33,726 bases of DNA from Candidatus Heimdallarchaeota archaeon (GCA_021399345.1 JAAFKI010000069.1:1-33726); one strand, 5' to 3'; numbered from the stretch's first letter, positions 8,173-16,508 are shown. Notes: generated from the letters alone by a model not told the origin. Numbers and translations are program-made.

Positions 8173-8489
8173 TATTTATTTTTTAAAAAAACATTAAATG
8201 CATCGATAATATTTTCGCATTTTTCTAATGCGTGGTAAATTTCCAGATCAGAAAATTCAGTTTCTTGAACGGCACTTGAGCTAAGTGAGGCTACCCTTGA
8301 TCTTCTAATTTCACCTCTTCCGTCAATCGAAACGATTAATGTATGATCATCTGCGTGCATTAAAACAAAGTTAAACAACTGACTATCTCTTAAATTTTCC
8401 AATTGCTTTCTTTCAATTTTACATTCTAGCATTTTTCCACAATGGTCACAACTGACTGTTTTGTGAATAAATTTGTCAATATTTCTCAT
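8172..8489 (-). CDS. small CxxC protein ending the GTPase operon
   Basis: This 105-residue protein has CDHC at residues 14-17, another Cys at 23 and a later HADDH (45-49), which together could bind one zinc. The following segment HTLIVSIDGRGEIRRSRV is strand-rich. Small archaeal proteins with a CxxC head and an HxDHxLxVxID-like strand exist, but I know no assigned function. It begins 24 bp after the Ras-like GTPase stop and is probably its cotranscribed partner. The C-terminal helix (LEIYHALEKCENIIDAFNVFL) could mediate an interaction. Function is unknown. Confidence 0.75.
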   Translation of the reverse strand: MRNIDKFIHKTVSCDHCGKMLECKIERKQLENLRDSQLFNFVLMHADDHTLIVSIDGRGEIRRSRVASLSSSAVQETEFSDLEIYHALEKCENIIDAFNVFLKNK

Positions 8490-8513
8490 CTGATTACCTA
8501 TCTTTCTATTTGA

Positions 8514-9119
8514 CTAGAAGCTCTGATATTTTGATACTAGCTCATCAGCTAGATTTTGTTCCTTGTTTATTATCTGGTCGACAATATACTCAAATGGTTC
8601 TGAAACATTGCCTGATAAAAGGCCACTCACAAGAAAATGCTTTTTGATATTATAATTCTTCATGAAATCGTGGATATCTTCTATAGATACTTCCGAATCT
8701 TCTAAGTCAAGCTTGTTTCCAACTAAAACTTCTGGAATTTTAGGATAGAAGTGATTAGCTAAGTAATTACGGGTTAGATCAACAAATTCATTCAAATAGG
8801 CTAGGGTTTCTATATCAGTAATATCATAAACATACATTACACCTTTAACTCCACGTAGGAAAACATCAATCATGAATCGAAATTGTTTTTGCCCAGCAAA
8901 ATCCCAAATCTGTAGAGTTACTGTACGACCTTGGTAAACTATTCTTTTCACTGTAATGTCTACACCTTTTGTCATTGAAATTTGGTTTGGGTCATCAAGT
9001 TCCCCTGAATAGCTCTTAGATATTGTAGTTTTTCCCACTGAACCTAATCCCAATACGGCAATTTTCAATATATTGTCATGTTTTGAGTTTTGAGGGAGTG
9101 TTGTATTCATCATAATCAT
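8514..9119 (-). CDS. Ras-superfamily small GTPase
   Basis: This is a single G domain of about 200 residues. G1 is GLGSVGKT, G3 is DFAGQ (with Gln, as in Ras/Rab), and G4 is NKLD. The G5 position reads VSGLLSG rather than the usual SAK. There is no C-terminal prenylation cysteine or membrane segment. Eukaryote-like small GTPases are abundant in Asgard archaea and often sit beside Roadblock proteins, which act as scaffolds or GAP-like partners. Here a Roadblock gene lies two genes upstream in the same operon. The ATG at 9119 is chosen; an in-frame TTG at 9125 would add two residues. The cellular target is unknown. Confidence 0.92.
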   Translation of the reverse strand: MIMMNTTLPQNSKHDNILKIAVLGLGSVGKTTISKSYSGELDDPNQISMTKGVDITVKRIVYQGRTVTLQIWDFAGQKQFRFMIDVFLRGVKGVMYVYDITDIETLAYLNEFVDLTRNYLANHFYPKIPEVLVGNKLDLEDSEVSIEDIHDFMKNYNIKKHFLVSGLLSGNVSEPFEYIVDQIINKEQNLADELVSKYQSF

Positions 9120-9134
9120 ATCCAAAAAAAATAT

Positions 9135-10478
9135 TTAAAGCACCACATTTTTTTGTGGTGAATTATTATATCCTGCAACCAACCCATGTACAGAAACCGA
9201 AGAGTAGATTGGCTTGTTTTTAATTATGGAAAATTCTCCCCCCGAATATAGTGTCATAAAAGGTACATCTGTTCCTATTGCTTCTTTGACCATCTTGTTT
9301 TCTTCTTCAATTTTATCACCAGCAATGAGCAATCTATTGCTGCAGTTAATAAAAAGGCCAAAAACAGGATGATCAATTTTCTGTGCTGCTGTATTAGCAC
9401 ATTCATAAGCAGATTTTTGCACCCCTAAACCAGATTGTGTGAAAAACTCCGCAATTTTTTCGCTCTCATCTAAAATTTCCTCTGGAATTGTTGAAATTAT
9501 TCCTTTCAAAGTTGGATGACATACGGATACAAATGGTAAATTCCCTTGATCTTTTGATTTCAATGTAGAAAGATACAACAATGAAGCATAAGCCATGTTT
9601 TTGAAGGCTTCTTCATAAAGCTCTTTGGACATACCCAACAGTTCAAGAAATTCTTCATGGGCGGGTCTTTCATTTATCTCATGAATATAACTGCTGCTTT
9701 TGAGTCCCTTTGATAACTCAAAGCTTTTAGTCTTCTGTGATTTATCAAATGTCCAATTATGTTCAAAGTTCAGGGTATCAGAAGAAAAAACAGTTCCAAC
9801 CATTGCATTTTGAAAAACATTTTCTCCTTGAAATTGATAACAAGAGAGCATGTCTAAATCAATAGTGGCTCCTCCTAGGGTATTTTCTACATTATTTTTC
9901 AGTAATTTCATCAGCATTTTGTATGCAAACGATGTTACACCATAACCATTTTTCCCCATATTTCGATTAATGAGTTTTCCAATCATATTGAACATTCCTC
10001 TAAATTTATGTGCGAAGATACTATCCAATATTTTCATATCTTTGAAAGCATCAGGTGGAAAGAACGGACCAGGTGTGAGGAAGAATCCTGTCTTGAACCT
10101 ATTTTGATCATCTTTAAAGAGTTGAATTAGTTTATCTACTCCTTTTTCGGGGTTTATTCTAATATTTGAATAGGAAACTGAAGAATGGATATTCAATTCT
10201 GATGATTTGAAAGCCATTGCAGAACAACCTTGAGTAGTTGGTATGTCATCCGATGTAGCGACAGCTGGAAATGTTCCTCCGATTACATTCTGTGTTCCGC
10301 TTTCTTCACAAATTTTTGATATAGCTTGCTCATATTGTCTTTTTTCACGATAATTTGGAGTATACGCAATAAGCAGAAAGTCAGGTGTGCCGTTAATATC
10401 ACCAATAACATCTTTGATGATATGTTTTGTAGTTATATTGATAGATCTGTGGCTAGTTGTTCTTGTTGCTATCTGCAT
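9135..10478 (-). CDS. FIST-domain sensory protein
   Basis: The product has about 447 residues and no membrane segment. The N-terminal half shows FIST_N features: an early DFLLIAYTPNYREKRQYEQA strand-helix, then GTQNVIGGTFPAVATSDD. The C-terminal half has ECANTAAQKIDHPVFGLFIN and then DVPFMTLYSGGEFSIIKN, matching FIST_C, where a GEI/GEF motif is typical. FIST domains are thought to bind small ligands, possibly amino acids, and are usually linked to signalling modules. GAGGGG lies seven bases before the ATG at 10478, so that start is preferred over an in-frame GTG at 10493 that overlaps the Roadblock stop. It sits between Roadblock and GTPase genes, consistent with a sensor feeding a GTPase switch; that role is inferred. 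Confidence 0.8.
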   Translation of the reverse strand: MQIATRTTSHRSINITTKHIIKDVIGDINGTPDFLLIAYTPNYREKRQYEQAISKICEESGTQNVIGGTFPAVATSDDIPTTQGCSAMAFKSSELNIHSSVSYSNIRINPEKGVDKLIQLFKDDQNRFKTGFFLTPGPFFPPDAFKDMKILDSIFAHKFRGMFNMIGKLINRNMGKNGYGVTSFAYKMLMKLLKNNVENTLGGATIDLDMLSCYQFQGENVFQNAMVGTVFSSDTLNFEHNWTFDKSQKTKSFELSKGLKSSSYIHEINERPAHEEFLELLGMSKELYEEAFKNMAYASLLYLSTLKSKDQGNLPFVSVCHPTLKGIISTIPEEILDESEKIAEFFTQSGLGVQKSAYECANTAAQKIDHPVFGLFINCSNRLLIAGDKIEEENKMVKEAIGTDVPFMTLYSGGEFSIIKNKPIYSSVSVHGLVAGYNNSPQKNVVL

Positions 10479-10489
10479 AAAGAAACCCC

Positions 10490-10849
10490 TCACAAATAAT
10501 TAGAGATTAAGAGAGCTTTTCTCTTGGATTCTATAGATAACAAACTAAGATTAGCATTTTTGCTTGCAATAGTTGTTAGGATCAGTATGCTATTTACAAC
10601 ATAAAAGATTACACAGAATTCACTTAATTCGTAAGTTACTTTATTGAGATTGTTTGATTTCATTTCTAAAGAAACTTTGTCAACATTTGCTTTGCACCAC
10701 TGAATTGTTCTTAATAAATTGTGAGAATATTCTTCCTTAAATGATGAATCAACAACATCCCCATCAATTCGGAAGAGTATTGCAGCTTCTACTTCATCTA
10801 AGTGATTTAAATCCATTAATTCAGAACCAATTCCTTGGTTAAAATTCAT
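10490..10849 (-). CDS. Roadblock/LC7-domain protein
   Basis: The 119-residue protein is one Roadblock domain: a first helix, strand AAILFRIDGDVVDSS, helix NLLRTIQWCKANVDKV, strands VTYELSEFCVIFYVV and SILILTTIA, and a C-terminal helix. The pattern matches MglB/LC7 dimers that bind small GTPases. Its start overlaps the KaiC-like stop by four bases, and its stop lies 11 bp before the FIST start, so translational coupling is likely. A Ras-like GTPase is encoded in the same operon and is the obvious partner, by inference. Confidence 0.8.
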   Translation of the reverse strand: MNFNQGIGSELMDLNHLDEVEAAILFRIDGDVVDSSFKEEYSHNLLRTIQWCKANVDKVSLEMKSNNLNKVTYELSEFCVIFYVVNSILILTTIASKNANLSLLSIESKRKALLISNYL

Positions 10850-11778
10850 TTTCTTACCTCTTGTAATATCTGCTTATCTGTTAATACTTCAACAAGTTCC
10901 ATATTCTGAGAACTATCCCTATTCTCTCTTTCGCCAAGAAGGTTCTTTGCAATTTGAGCAATCACTCTTTTCTTTGGATCTTTATCTTTAGAAAGTTCTT
11001 TCACTCTTTTCATTAGCTCTTGGTATCTTATGTCGTTAACAACTGGATTAAATGTAACATTCTGAATTGAACTAGTATCTATAACTAGGCCTGGTCCATT
11101 AACAAAATTAAGAGGATAGATTCCTTCGTGATGGGGTGTTTTTCGAGATTTAACAACCTTACAAGTTCTGCTGTATTTTCCCCCCAAACCTAGATTTTGT
11201 ATGTGAATGACACTATCAGATAAGTAAATTGGTACTCTTGTTTCTTTGGCACCAATATCTGTTTGACCAAAAGCGTTTGGTTCTTCAACAGTTTGCAATA
11301 CCGTACCTAGAGAGCTCAAATGGTGATAGATCTTAGTTAGAACTTTTCTTTGCTCTTTTTCTGAAGGAAATTCCCACAATATAGGTGTGAGTGGATCCAC
11401 AATAATTCTTGTGTGTTTAACATTTCGATGTTTCAATTTTTGAGCTAGGGCAGGGAGTATATTTGTCATAAACTCAACAATCTTCTCACTTTCAACTAAA
11501 TGAATTAAGTCTTCAGCATCATTTGTCATTTCACGAATGTTAATTCCCAAAGATTCGGCTTCCCCAATCAGTTTTGAGGGGGTTTCTTCAAAGGACAAAT
11601 AAAGAGTATGATCTCCTTTTAAAAGTCCTTGATATAAGTAAGCTAAAGCAAAAGTAGTTTTTCCTGTTCCACTACTACCTACTATGGAATTTATAGAATT
11701 CTTGATTATTCCGCCATTCATTAGAACATCAAGACCTTCTATCCCCGAAGATATTCTTTCGTGGTTTATCATAGACAT
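10846..11778 (-). CDS. KaiC-like RecA-superfamily ATPase
   Basis: This 310-residue protein has a single KaiC domain. It opens with RISSGIEGLDVLMNGGI, then Walker A GSSGTGKT (34-41), the FEE catalytic glutamates in LYLSFEETP, and a Walker B-like RIIVDPLTPIL. Archaeal single-domain KaiC proteins are regulatory ATPases often linked to signal transduction. The last 60 residues are charged and probably extended. It is the first gene of the operon that continues through Roadblock, FIST, GTPase and the CxxC protein. The intergenic region 11779-11934 should hold its promoter and that of the divergent gene. Confidence 0.88.
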   Translation of the reverse strand: MSMINHERISSGIEGLDVLMNGGIIKNSINSIVGSSGTGKTTFALAYLYQGLLKGDHTLYLSFEETPSKLIGEAESLGINIREMTNDAEDLIHLVESEKIVEFMTNILPALAQKLKHRNVKHTRIIVDPLTPILWEFPSEKEQRKVLTKIYHHLSSLGTVLQTVEEPNAFGQTDIGAKETRVPIYLSDSVIHIQNLGLGGKYSRTCKVVKSRKTPHHEGIYPLNFVNGPGLVIDTSSIQNVTFNPVVNDIRYQELMKRVKELSKDKDPKKRVIAQIAKNLLGERENRDSSQNMELVEVLTDKQILQEVRK

Positions 11779-11934
11779 CTATAGTTATACACTAACAACC
11801 TAAATAAACTCCACAATTTCTATTTGGGAGCAAATTATCATGTCAATCGCTCTAAGCTTTAATTAGTTCAATATGAGAATGAACACAAAGAGTAACATTT
11901 TAGAAAAGAAACGAAATTATCATTCTTGAATATA

Positions 11935-12693
11935 ATGAATTCATTTTTACAAAAGATAAAAGATCTATTTGCTTCTGAGGAAAAAAAATTCACTAGAACA
12001 ATATTAGAGGAGTTAAAAACAACCAATTTCATTAATATAAGAAAGATTCAATCAAACCTTTCTTTGGAAAAACGCTATGTAACGATTAGCGACTTACTTT
12101 CAAACAGAAAAATGACAGGTGTTTTTCTTCCGGAGAAATCTCACTTCTTTTCCATTTTAGATGAGGAATTATCGGAAATCAGAAATTCACTTAAGAAACA
12201 AGGGATGGTAGAAATATCCTTAATCAAGAATCGTTGGACTGTAACAGAAAAAACCTTACTTCCATTGTTGAATCATCTAGAAAAGGGAATTATTGGTGAT
12301 AAGAAATATTTCACAATTACTTATCTTCAAAATGCTATAGATTCTTCCTTAGCAAATGTTCCAGAATATGAGATTCAAAAATTTGAGAAAAGATTTGGGA
12401 TAGAAGTGGACACTCTTGCTCAGATTATTGCTAATATGATTGAAAATGAAACACTAAAGGGTGTATTAAGACATAATTTGGTGTTTTTAAGCTCAGAAAC
12501 CTTTGAAAATATTGTTAATGAGTTTCTAGAGGATAAATTGGATAGTGAAAAAGAATTATCTTTTGATGAAATCTCCTCTGAACTAGAAGTACCTTCAACT
12601 AATATTGAACCTTTTCTTGTAAGTTATGTTAATAAAAATCCAGGTAGTTTAGTTATTTATCCTTTGGAGAAAAAGATAATCTTCAAGGGATAA
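11935..12693 (+). CDS. putative winged-helix repeat protein (distantly UFL1/PCI-like?)
   Basis: The product has 252 residues and no membrane segment. The sequence looks like several successive winged-helix units: KFTRTILEELKTTNFINIRK; then FFSILDEELSEIRNSLKKQG; then EIQKFEKRFGIEVDTLAQII with ENETLKGVLRHNLVFLS; then a last unit, LSFDEISSELEVPSTNIEPF, ending in a strand pair. The order 'helical unit, short beta wing, VFLS/VFVP-type strand' recalls the N-terminal winged helices of eukaryotic UFL1, but no residue-level identity supports that firmly. ATG 11935 is chosen over an in-frame TTG at 11926, with ACGAAATTAT upstream as a possible BRE/TATA. The next gene encodes an ER-type OST subunit homologue with its own promoter. 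Confidence 0.6.
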   Translation: MNSFLQKIKDLFASEEKKFTRTILEELKTTNFINIRKIQSNLSLEKRYVTISDLLSNRKMTGVFLPEKSHFFSILDEELSEIRNSLKKQGMVEISLIKNRWTVTEKTLLPLLNHLEKGIIGDKKYFTITYLQNAIDSSLANVPEYEIQKFEKRFGIEVDTLAQIIANMIENETLKGVLRHNLVFLSSETFENIVNEFLEDKLDSEKELSFDEISSELEVPSTNIEPFLVSYVNKNPGSLVIYPLEKKIIFKG

Positions 12694-12739
12694 TTGATAT
12701 GGTTAGAGAAAATTAAGAAATTTCTTTAATCTTATCTGT

Positions 12740-12755
12740 CGAAATCTTTAAAATA
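12740..12755 (+). promoter_or_regulatory. BRE/TATA promoter of the OSTC-like gene
   Basis: CGAAAT followed by CTTTAAAATA gives a good archaeal BRE plus TATA. It is centred about 34 bp before the ATG at 12785, so the transcript would have a very short leader. Confidence 0.6.
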
Positions 12756-12784
12756 GTATGTTGTAACCCGAACTTCAGATAAGA

Positions 12785-13210
12785 ATGGCTAGAAGATTAC
12801 CGTGGTTACTACCTGGAATTCGCAGACCTAATTTCAATCTGCATCAAATATCAATTCGTATGCCAAAACGAATTCCCAGAAGTTTAATTTACGTTCTCAT
12901 ATATGGGATTGTATTCTATATCTTTGGAGGGGGGGCATATATGGTTGTAAATCAGGAAAATCTGATAAGTATAGGTCAATTTATGAATAGCCCTCAATTC
13001 ATTGCACAGTCAATACATACACAATATCTAATTGAAGGATTAGTTATAGGATTTATATTGGTTTTCGCAGCAGCAAGTCTATATTTGCTTGATCATGCAA
13101 CAAAATTTGCTTTTGATGTTGGAACTGCTCAAAAAGTTGAGTTGATTGGAACAATCCTAGTAGTTGTATGGTACATTGCTGTATTATTGATTTTTAGAGC
13201 TAAATTATGA
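12785..13210 (+). CDS. OSTC / OST3-OST6-family oligosaccharyltransferase subunit homologue
   Basis: This 141-residue protein has three membrane segments (about 34-55, 82-102, 117-137). Topology and landmarks match eukaryotic OSTC/DC2. A basic N-terminal stretch precedes TM1 (LIYGIVFYIFGGGAYMVV, against the OSTC segment ending FLITGGIIYDVI). Then come HTQYLIEGLVIGFI (OSTC has NGQYIMEGLASSF) and YLLDHATK (OSTC has IILDRSN) after TM2. The QYxxEGL-LD signature is the strongest evidence. In eukaryotes this subunit links STT3 to the translocon; Asgard archaea are known to carry OST3/OST6-like genes. No STT3 or other OST gene is in the window. It has its own promoter and converges with the RadB-like gene. 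Confidence 0.75.
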   Translation: MARRLPWLLPGIRRPNFNLHQISIRMPKRIPRSLIYVLIYGIVFYIFGGGAYMVVNQENLISIGQFMNSPQFIAQSIHTQYLIEGLVIGFILVFAAASLYLLDHATKFAFDVGTAQKVELIGTILVVVWYIAVLLIFRAKL

Positions 13211-13215
13211 GTAGG

Positions 13216-13863
13216 TTAATACCTACTTTTGATGGTTTCAAGACCATCATTAGTTATTTTATAAAAAATTTCCTCTTTTTCTTGCTGTGCTTTCCACAGT
13301 TTTTTATTAACATGTTTTAATTTGATTTCTCTGTCTGAATAATTCATTATGGCTGAATTTGCTACAGGTCTAATAATTTTCTTATCCTTTTCTCTGAAAG
13401 CAGTAACTTGATTTGTTATTAAAACAGGAATCTGGTATTCTTTGCTAATCATGTTTAGGTATGCCATTTGCAATGTTAGTAGCTTATAAATGCTCATTTC
13501 ATTGATATTTGAGCTTCTAAATCTAAAATGATTCGTTATCCCATTAATGGCTATGAATGCATAATCTGTGTTTGAAATAAAATTATGAACTTTCATCAAT
13601 GTTTTGATTTGTTGACTCTTATCAAATAAGCTAACAACGGTGATATTTTTTAGTTCTACCTTGTAATTTAGATTAACTTCCATTAATCTTTGAGCACTAA
13701 AATTTATCTCACAATCAAAAAATAGCGCTTTCTTCCCTTTTAGACCTCTACATGTCTGATAAAGTAGTGTTGTTTTTCCTGAATTTGGAGGACCCGCTAA
13801 ATGAGTTATACCTTGAGGAATTGTTCCGTATTCCAGTAAATCTTGAAACGCCAAATCTATCAC
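13216..13863 (-). CDS. radB: RadB-like RecA-family ATPase
   Basis: At 215 residues this is the size of archaeal RadB, the RadA paralogue lacking the N-terminal domain. It has YGTIPQGITHLAGPPNSGKT with Walker A at 24-31, a strand ALFFDCEINFSAQRL, Walker B-like YAFIAINGITNHF, and the L2-adjacent IPVLITNQVTAF shared with RadA/Rad51. RadB modulates RadA recombinase, with weak ATPase activity. The start is a GTG at 13863. A divergent RadA-like or KaiC-like ATPase is the alternative, but length and the ITNQV motif favour RadB. The gene converges with the OSTC-like gene with 5 bp between stops. Confidence 0.8.
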   Translation of the reverse strand: MIDLAFQDLLEYGTIPQGITHLAGPPNSGKTTLLYQTCRGLKGKKALFFDCEINFSAQRLMEVNLNYKVELKNITVVSLFDKSQQIKTLMKVHNFISNTDYAFIAINGITNHFRFRSSNINEMSIYKLLTLQMAYLNMISKEYQIPVLITNQVTAFREKDKKIIRPVANSAIMNYSDREIKLKHVNKKLWKAQQEKEEIFYKITNDGLETIKSRY

Positions 13864-13935
13864 TGATATTAGAGAATATTAACTTATTCAGTTTTATTAT
13901 ATATTAAAGCTTTGAAAAGAAGATAATTTTCTTAT

Positions 13936-14160
13936 CTAAATCAGTAGTAGGTAAATTATCAAGGAGAAAATTATAATTCCGATACCTTTTCCAATTTTGT
14001 TTAAGTTATAACCTAGATTCTTTTGAATTAATCCCTTACTTGTTCTTTCAGTTGTAATCATTAAACCAATCCAAATTCCTGTTTTAGAGGCATAAAGAAG
14101 AATCAATAGAACCAAATCGAGAATATATTGAAGGGTTCCTTCACCAATTTCTACTACCAT
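13936..14160 (-). CDS. small two-helix membrane protein of unknown function
   Basis: The 74-residue protein has a first hydrophobic segment of about 20 residues starting at TLQYILDLVLLILLYAS and a second at its C terminus (GIGIIIFSLIIYLLLI). Between them is a basic loop, TERTSKGLIQKNLGYNLNKI. I do not recognise the family. It lies between nadE and the RadB-like gene on the same strand, 70 bp downstream of nadE, with its own ATG. Composition and length support a real gene. Confidence 0.6.
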   Translation of the reverse strand: MVVEIGEGTLQYILDLVLLILLYASKTGIWIGLMITTERTSKGLIQKNLGYNLNKIGKGIGIIIFSLIIYLLLI

Positions 14161-14230
14161 TTCTTTTCAAATATTAAAACATAGTTTGAGTTAAATACTC
14201 CACGAAAATCAAGCAAAGATTTTTCTGTTG

Positions 14231-15013
14231 CTACCTTTGAATCTTTGGCATTCCAGGCATCATCCTTTTGTGTTTGTTATTTTTTATTAATTTCTTTATT
14301 CTATCTACTTGATTCTTCTTTAATTCAATTGTTTTAATTAACTCCTTCTCGCTCAATCCATTTTCTAAACCAAGAAGTAATAGATCTAGCTTTTTATAGG
14401 AAATCCCTATTTCTTCCTCATCTGTTTGTTTAGCCCAAAGTCCTGCAGTTGGAGGTTTTGTTATGATTTTTGGATTCACATTGAGTTTTTCAGCTATTCT
14501 ATACAATTCTGTTTTGTAAATGTCTCCTATAGGCCATATATCTGCAGCTAAATCGCCGAATTTAGTTCCATAGCCTATTGAAATTTCGGATTTATTTGAC
14601 GTTCCTATTACTAGTTTATTTTCGAGATTAGATATTGTGTAAAGGTTAACTCCTCTTAATCGAGCTTTTAAATTTCCTTTAGCTAAATGATTCTTTTTCA
14701 ATTCTGAATGTGCTGTTATCATTTCTCTTATCAAAGGTGAAATATCGATGATTTGGAGAGGAATATCTAATTGACTAGCTGTTAATTGGGCATCTTGAGT
14801 ATGGATTGGATCAAGCTCGTTTTCAGGTAAATGAATAAGTGATATTTTTTCTTTACCAATAGCAAGAGCTGTTAAATGTGTAACAACTGCAGAATCAATT
14901 CCACCACTGAGACCAATTACTGCCCCTTTTGTTTTTGAAATTTCAATTTTTTGTCGTATAAACTTCTTAATTTCTTCAATTATGGCGTTTTCATCTTTAA
15001 GGAAATCTTTCAT
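14231..15013 (-). CDS. nadE: NH3-dependent NAD+ synthetase
   Basis: The 260-residue protein has the ATP-pyrophosphatase P-loop SGGIDS at 36-41, then VIGTSNKSEISIGYGTKFGD for deamido-NAD binding, and KPPTAGLWAKQTDEEEIG, both hallmarks of NadE. It catalyses the last step of NAD biosynthesis, amidating nicotinate adenine dinucleotide with ATP and ammonia. There is no N-terminal nitrilase domain, so the ammonia-dependent form is expected. It is transcribed away from tRNA-Thr on the same strand. The C-terminal tail is basic (KNNKHKRMMPGMPKI). Confidence 0.96.
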   Translation of the reverse strand: MKDFLKDENAIIEEIKKFIRQKIEISKTKGAVIGLSGGIDSAVVTHLTALAIGKEKISLIHLPENELDPIHTQDAQLTASQLDIPLQIIDISPLIREMITAHSELKKNHLAKGNLKARLRGVNLYTISNLENKLVIGTSNKSEISIGYGTKFGDLAADIWPIGDIYKTELYRIAEKLNVNPKIITKPPTAGLWAKQTDEEEIGISYKKLDLLLLGLENGLSEKELIKTIELKKNQVDRIKKLIKNNKHKRMMPGMPKIQR

Positions 15014-15085
15014 TTAACTCATGATATCTAGATAATTGAGCTTAATAATTCTTTCAATACGAATATATGGGTACAAAACAGTCTA

Positions 15086-15161
15086 TGGAGCCCCGAAGGG
15101 GGTTTGAACCCCTGACCTTTACCTTACCAAGGTAACGCTCTACCAGCTGAGCTATCGAGGC
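15086..15161 (-). tRNA. tRNA-Thr (GGT)
   Basis: The minus strand folds as a cloverleaf: acceptor GCCTCGA with TCGGGGC, D arm GCTC/GAGC, anticodon stem TTACC/GGTAA around loop TTGGTAA (anticodon GGT), and T arm GGGGTTCAAACCCC. U73 suits archaeal tRNA-Thr, and CCA is encoded. There is no intron. Confidence 0.95.
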
Positions 15162-15183
15162 AAATTCAATAAAATCCTTTTTC

Positions 15184-15197
15184 TATAATTTTTAAAG
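15184..15197 (-). promoter_or_regulatory. TATA box of tRNA-Thr
   Basis: On the minus strand CTTTAAAAATTATA lies 23-36 bp upstream of the tRNA 5' end, the expected archaeal promoter distance. Confidence 0.55.
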
Positions 15198-15356
15198 ATT
15201 CTGATTCAATGTTATATTGTAAGAAAAACCCCTTAAATTTCCCATCCCTTTCATCAAATCCACTATTTTCGAAATTAAGAATAAAAATCCACAAAGGGCG
15301 AAAAGTCTAAATATACTTTCTTTAATTTCCTAACAAATTACTTAATAAGGGATAAT

Positions 15357-16454
15357 ATGAAAAATCGCACTTTAGTATTCTTATTGCTCTGCTTGGTAAC
15401 TGTAGCAAATGTACCCTATGTATATGATATCTCTGGTCAACAGACACTGAATTATGTAATTCTTTTTGATGAATCACATGGACAAGTTTTCAATAGGACT
15501 TTTATGGATGCTGCTTTAAGCTCCCTTACTAATATTACAATTGAAGATCCGGACACTAAGCTAGTAATTGAACTTATATTCCAGACTGAAACAAGGTTTA
15601 ATTCTACAAACCTTCAAGGTGTAGATTTGCTTATTTTTACAAACCCTGGACTTGGAGAGGATGATAGCTTAGATCAAACAGAGAAAGATGCAATCCTTGA
15701 TTACGTAGAACTTGGTGGATCTTTATTTTTACTTTGCAATCCATTGACTCAACAAGATAATATTACAGGTCATCCTACCACAATGAATGAACTTCTAAAT
15801 GAGAGAGACAATTGGTTAACATCTGCAAGATTCATGTTTGGAGCAAACCAGTCACTTTCTAGAGTAATTGTAGATGATTTTAATAGTACATATGGAAATG
15901 CAACACATGTAACATTTAATGAGTTTAATTCAACAAAGATAATTTTCAATGAAAACATAGATTTCTTCTGGCAGGAAACAAAAATTGACAATGTCACGAT
16001 TTATTCAGACTCTATTTCATTAGGAAATGAAAGACTGGAGGATGACTCATCGGAAAAAATAGTTCAAGTTGGAAAAACACCCATTACATCATACGCAATT
16101 AACGAAGAATATGATATATTTAGAGATCCAACCAATGGTTTCCTTACTTGGCTTTTTGCAAAAAAAACTAAAGATACCAGATTAGTCATGTTGGGTTCAA
16201 CAATAATGTTCAGTGACTTAGAGATTGTAGAAAATTCAACTTGGATTGAACAGAATCAGAATCTCGAGCTATGGAATAATCTCATTCTCTGGCTCTTGGA
16301 ATATACCCCTCATCTAGAAAGAGATCCTCCTGCAATATGGGTTTTTGAGAACTATGCTTTACTTGTTTTTGCTCTCTCTGCTGTAATTTTTGGTATTTCA
16401 ATTCTTGTTTTCAAATATAGAAATAAAAGAAAAATCACTGTTACAATTAAGTGA
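15357..16454 (+). CDS. surface-anchored protein with a GATase1-like extracytoplasmic domain
   Basis: The 365-residue protein has an N-terminal signal segment (about 3-22) and a C-terminal membrane helix (about 331-352) followed by a basic tail (KYRNKRK), so most of it faces outward. The ectodomain starts NYVILFDESHGQVFN and later has GVDLLIFTNPG and DYVELGGSLFLLCNP. That alternation of strands with a GGSLFLL segment recalls the GldG/DUF4350-like class I glutamine amidotransferase-type fold used as a binding domain. No catalytic Cys is seen at the nucleophile position. Many NxT/NxS sequons suit a glycosylated surface protein. A CTAAATATAC box near 15307 and AAGGGAT before the ATG support the start. 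Function is unknown. Confidence 0.7.
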   Translation: MKNRTLVFLLLCLVTVANVPYVYDISGQQTLNYVILFDESHGQVFNRTFMDAALSSLTNITIEDPDTKLVIELIFQTETRFNSTNLQGVDLLIFTNPGLGEDDSLDQTEKDAILDYVELGGSLFLLCNPLTQQDNITGHPTTMNELLNERDNWLTSARFMFGANQSLSRVIVDDFNSTYGNATHVTFNEFNSTKIIFNENIDFFWQETKIDNVTIYSDSISLGNERLEDDSSEKIVQVGKTPITSYAINEEYDIFRDPTNGFLTWLFAKKTKDTRLVMLGSTIMFSDLEIVENSTWIEQNQNLELWNNLILWLLEYTPHLERDPPAIWVFENYALLVFALSAVIFGISILVFKYRNKRKITVTIK

Positions 16455-16508
16455 TTATCAAGTTCTCCTCATACTTTTCGATTTTTTTTTCTTTTACAAA
16501 AAGTGGTG

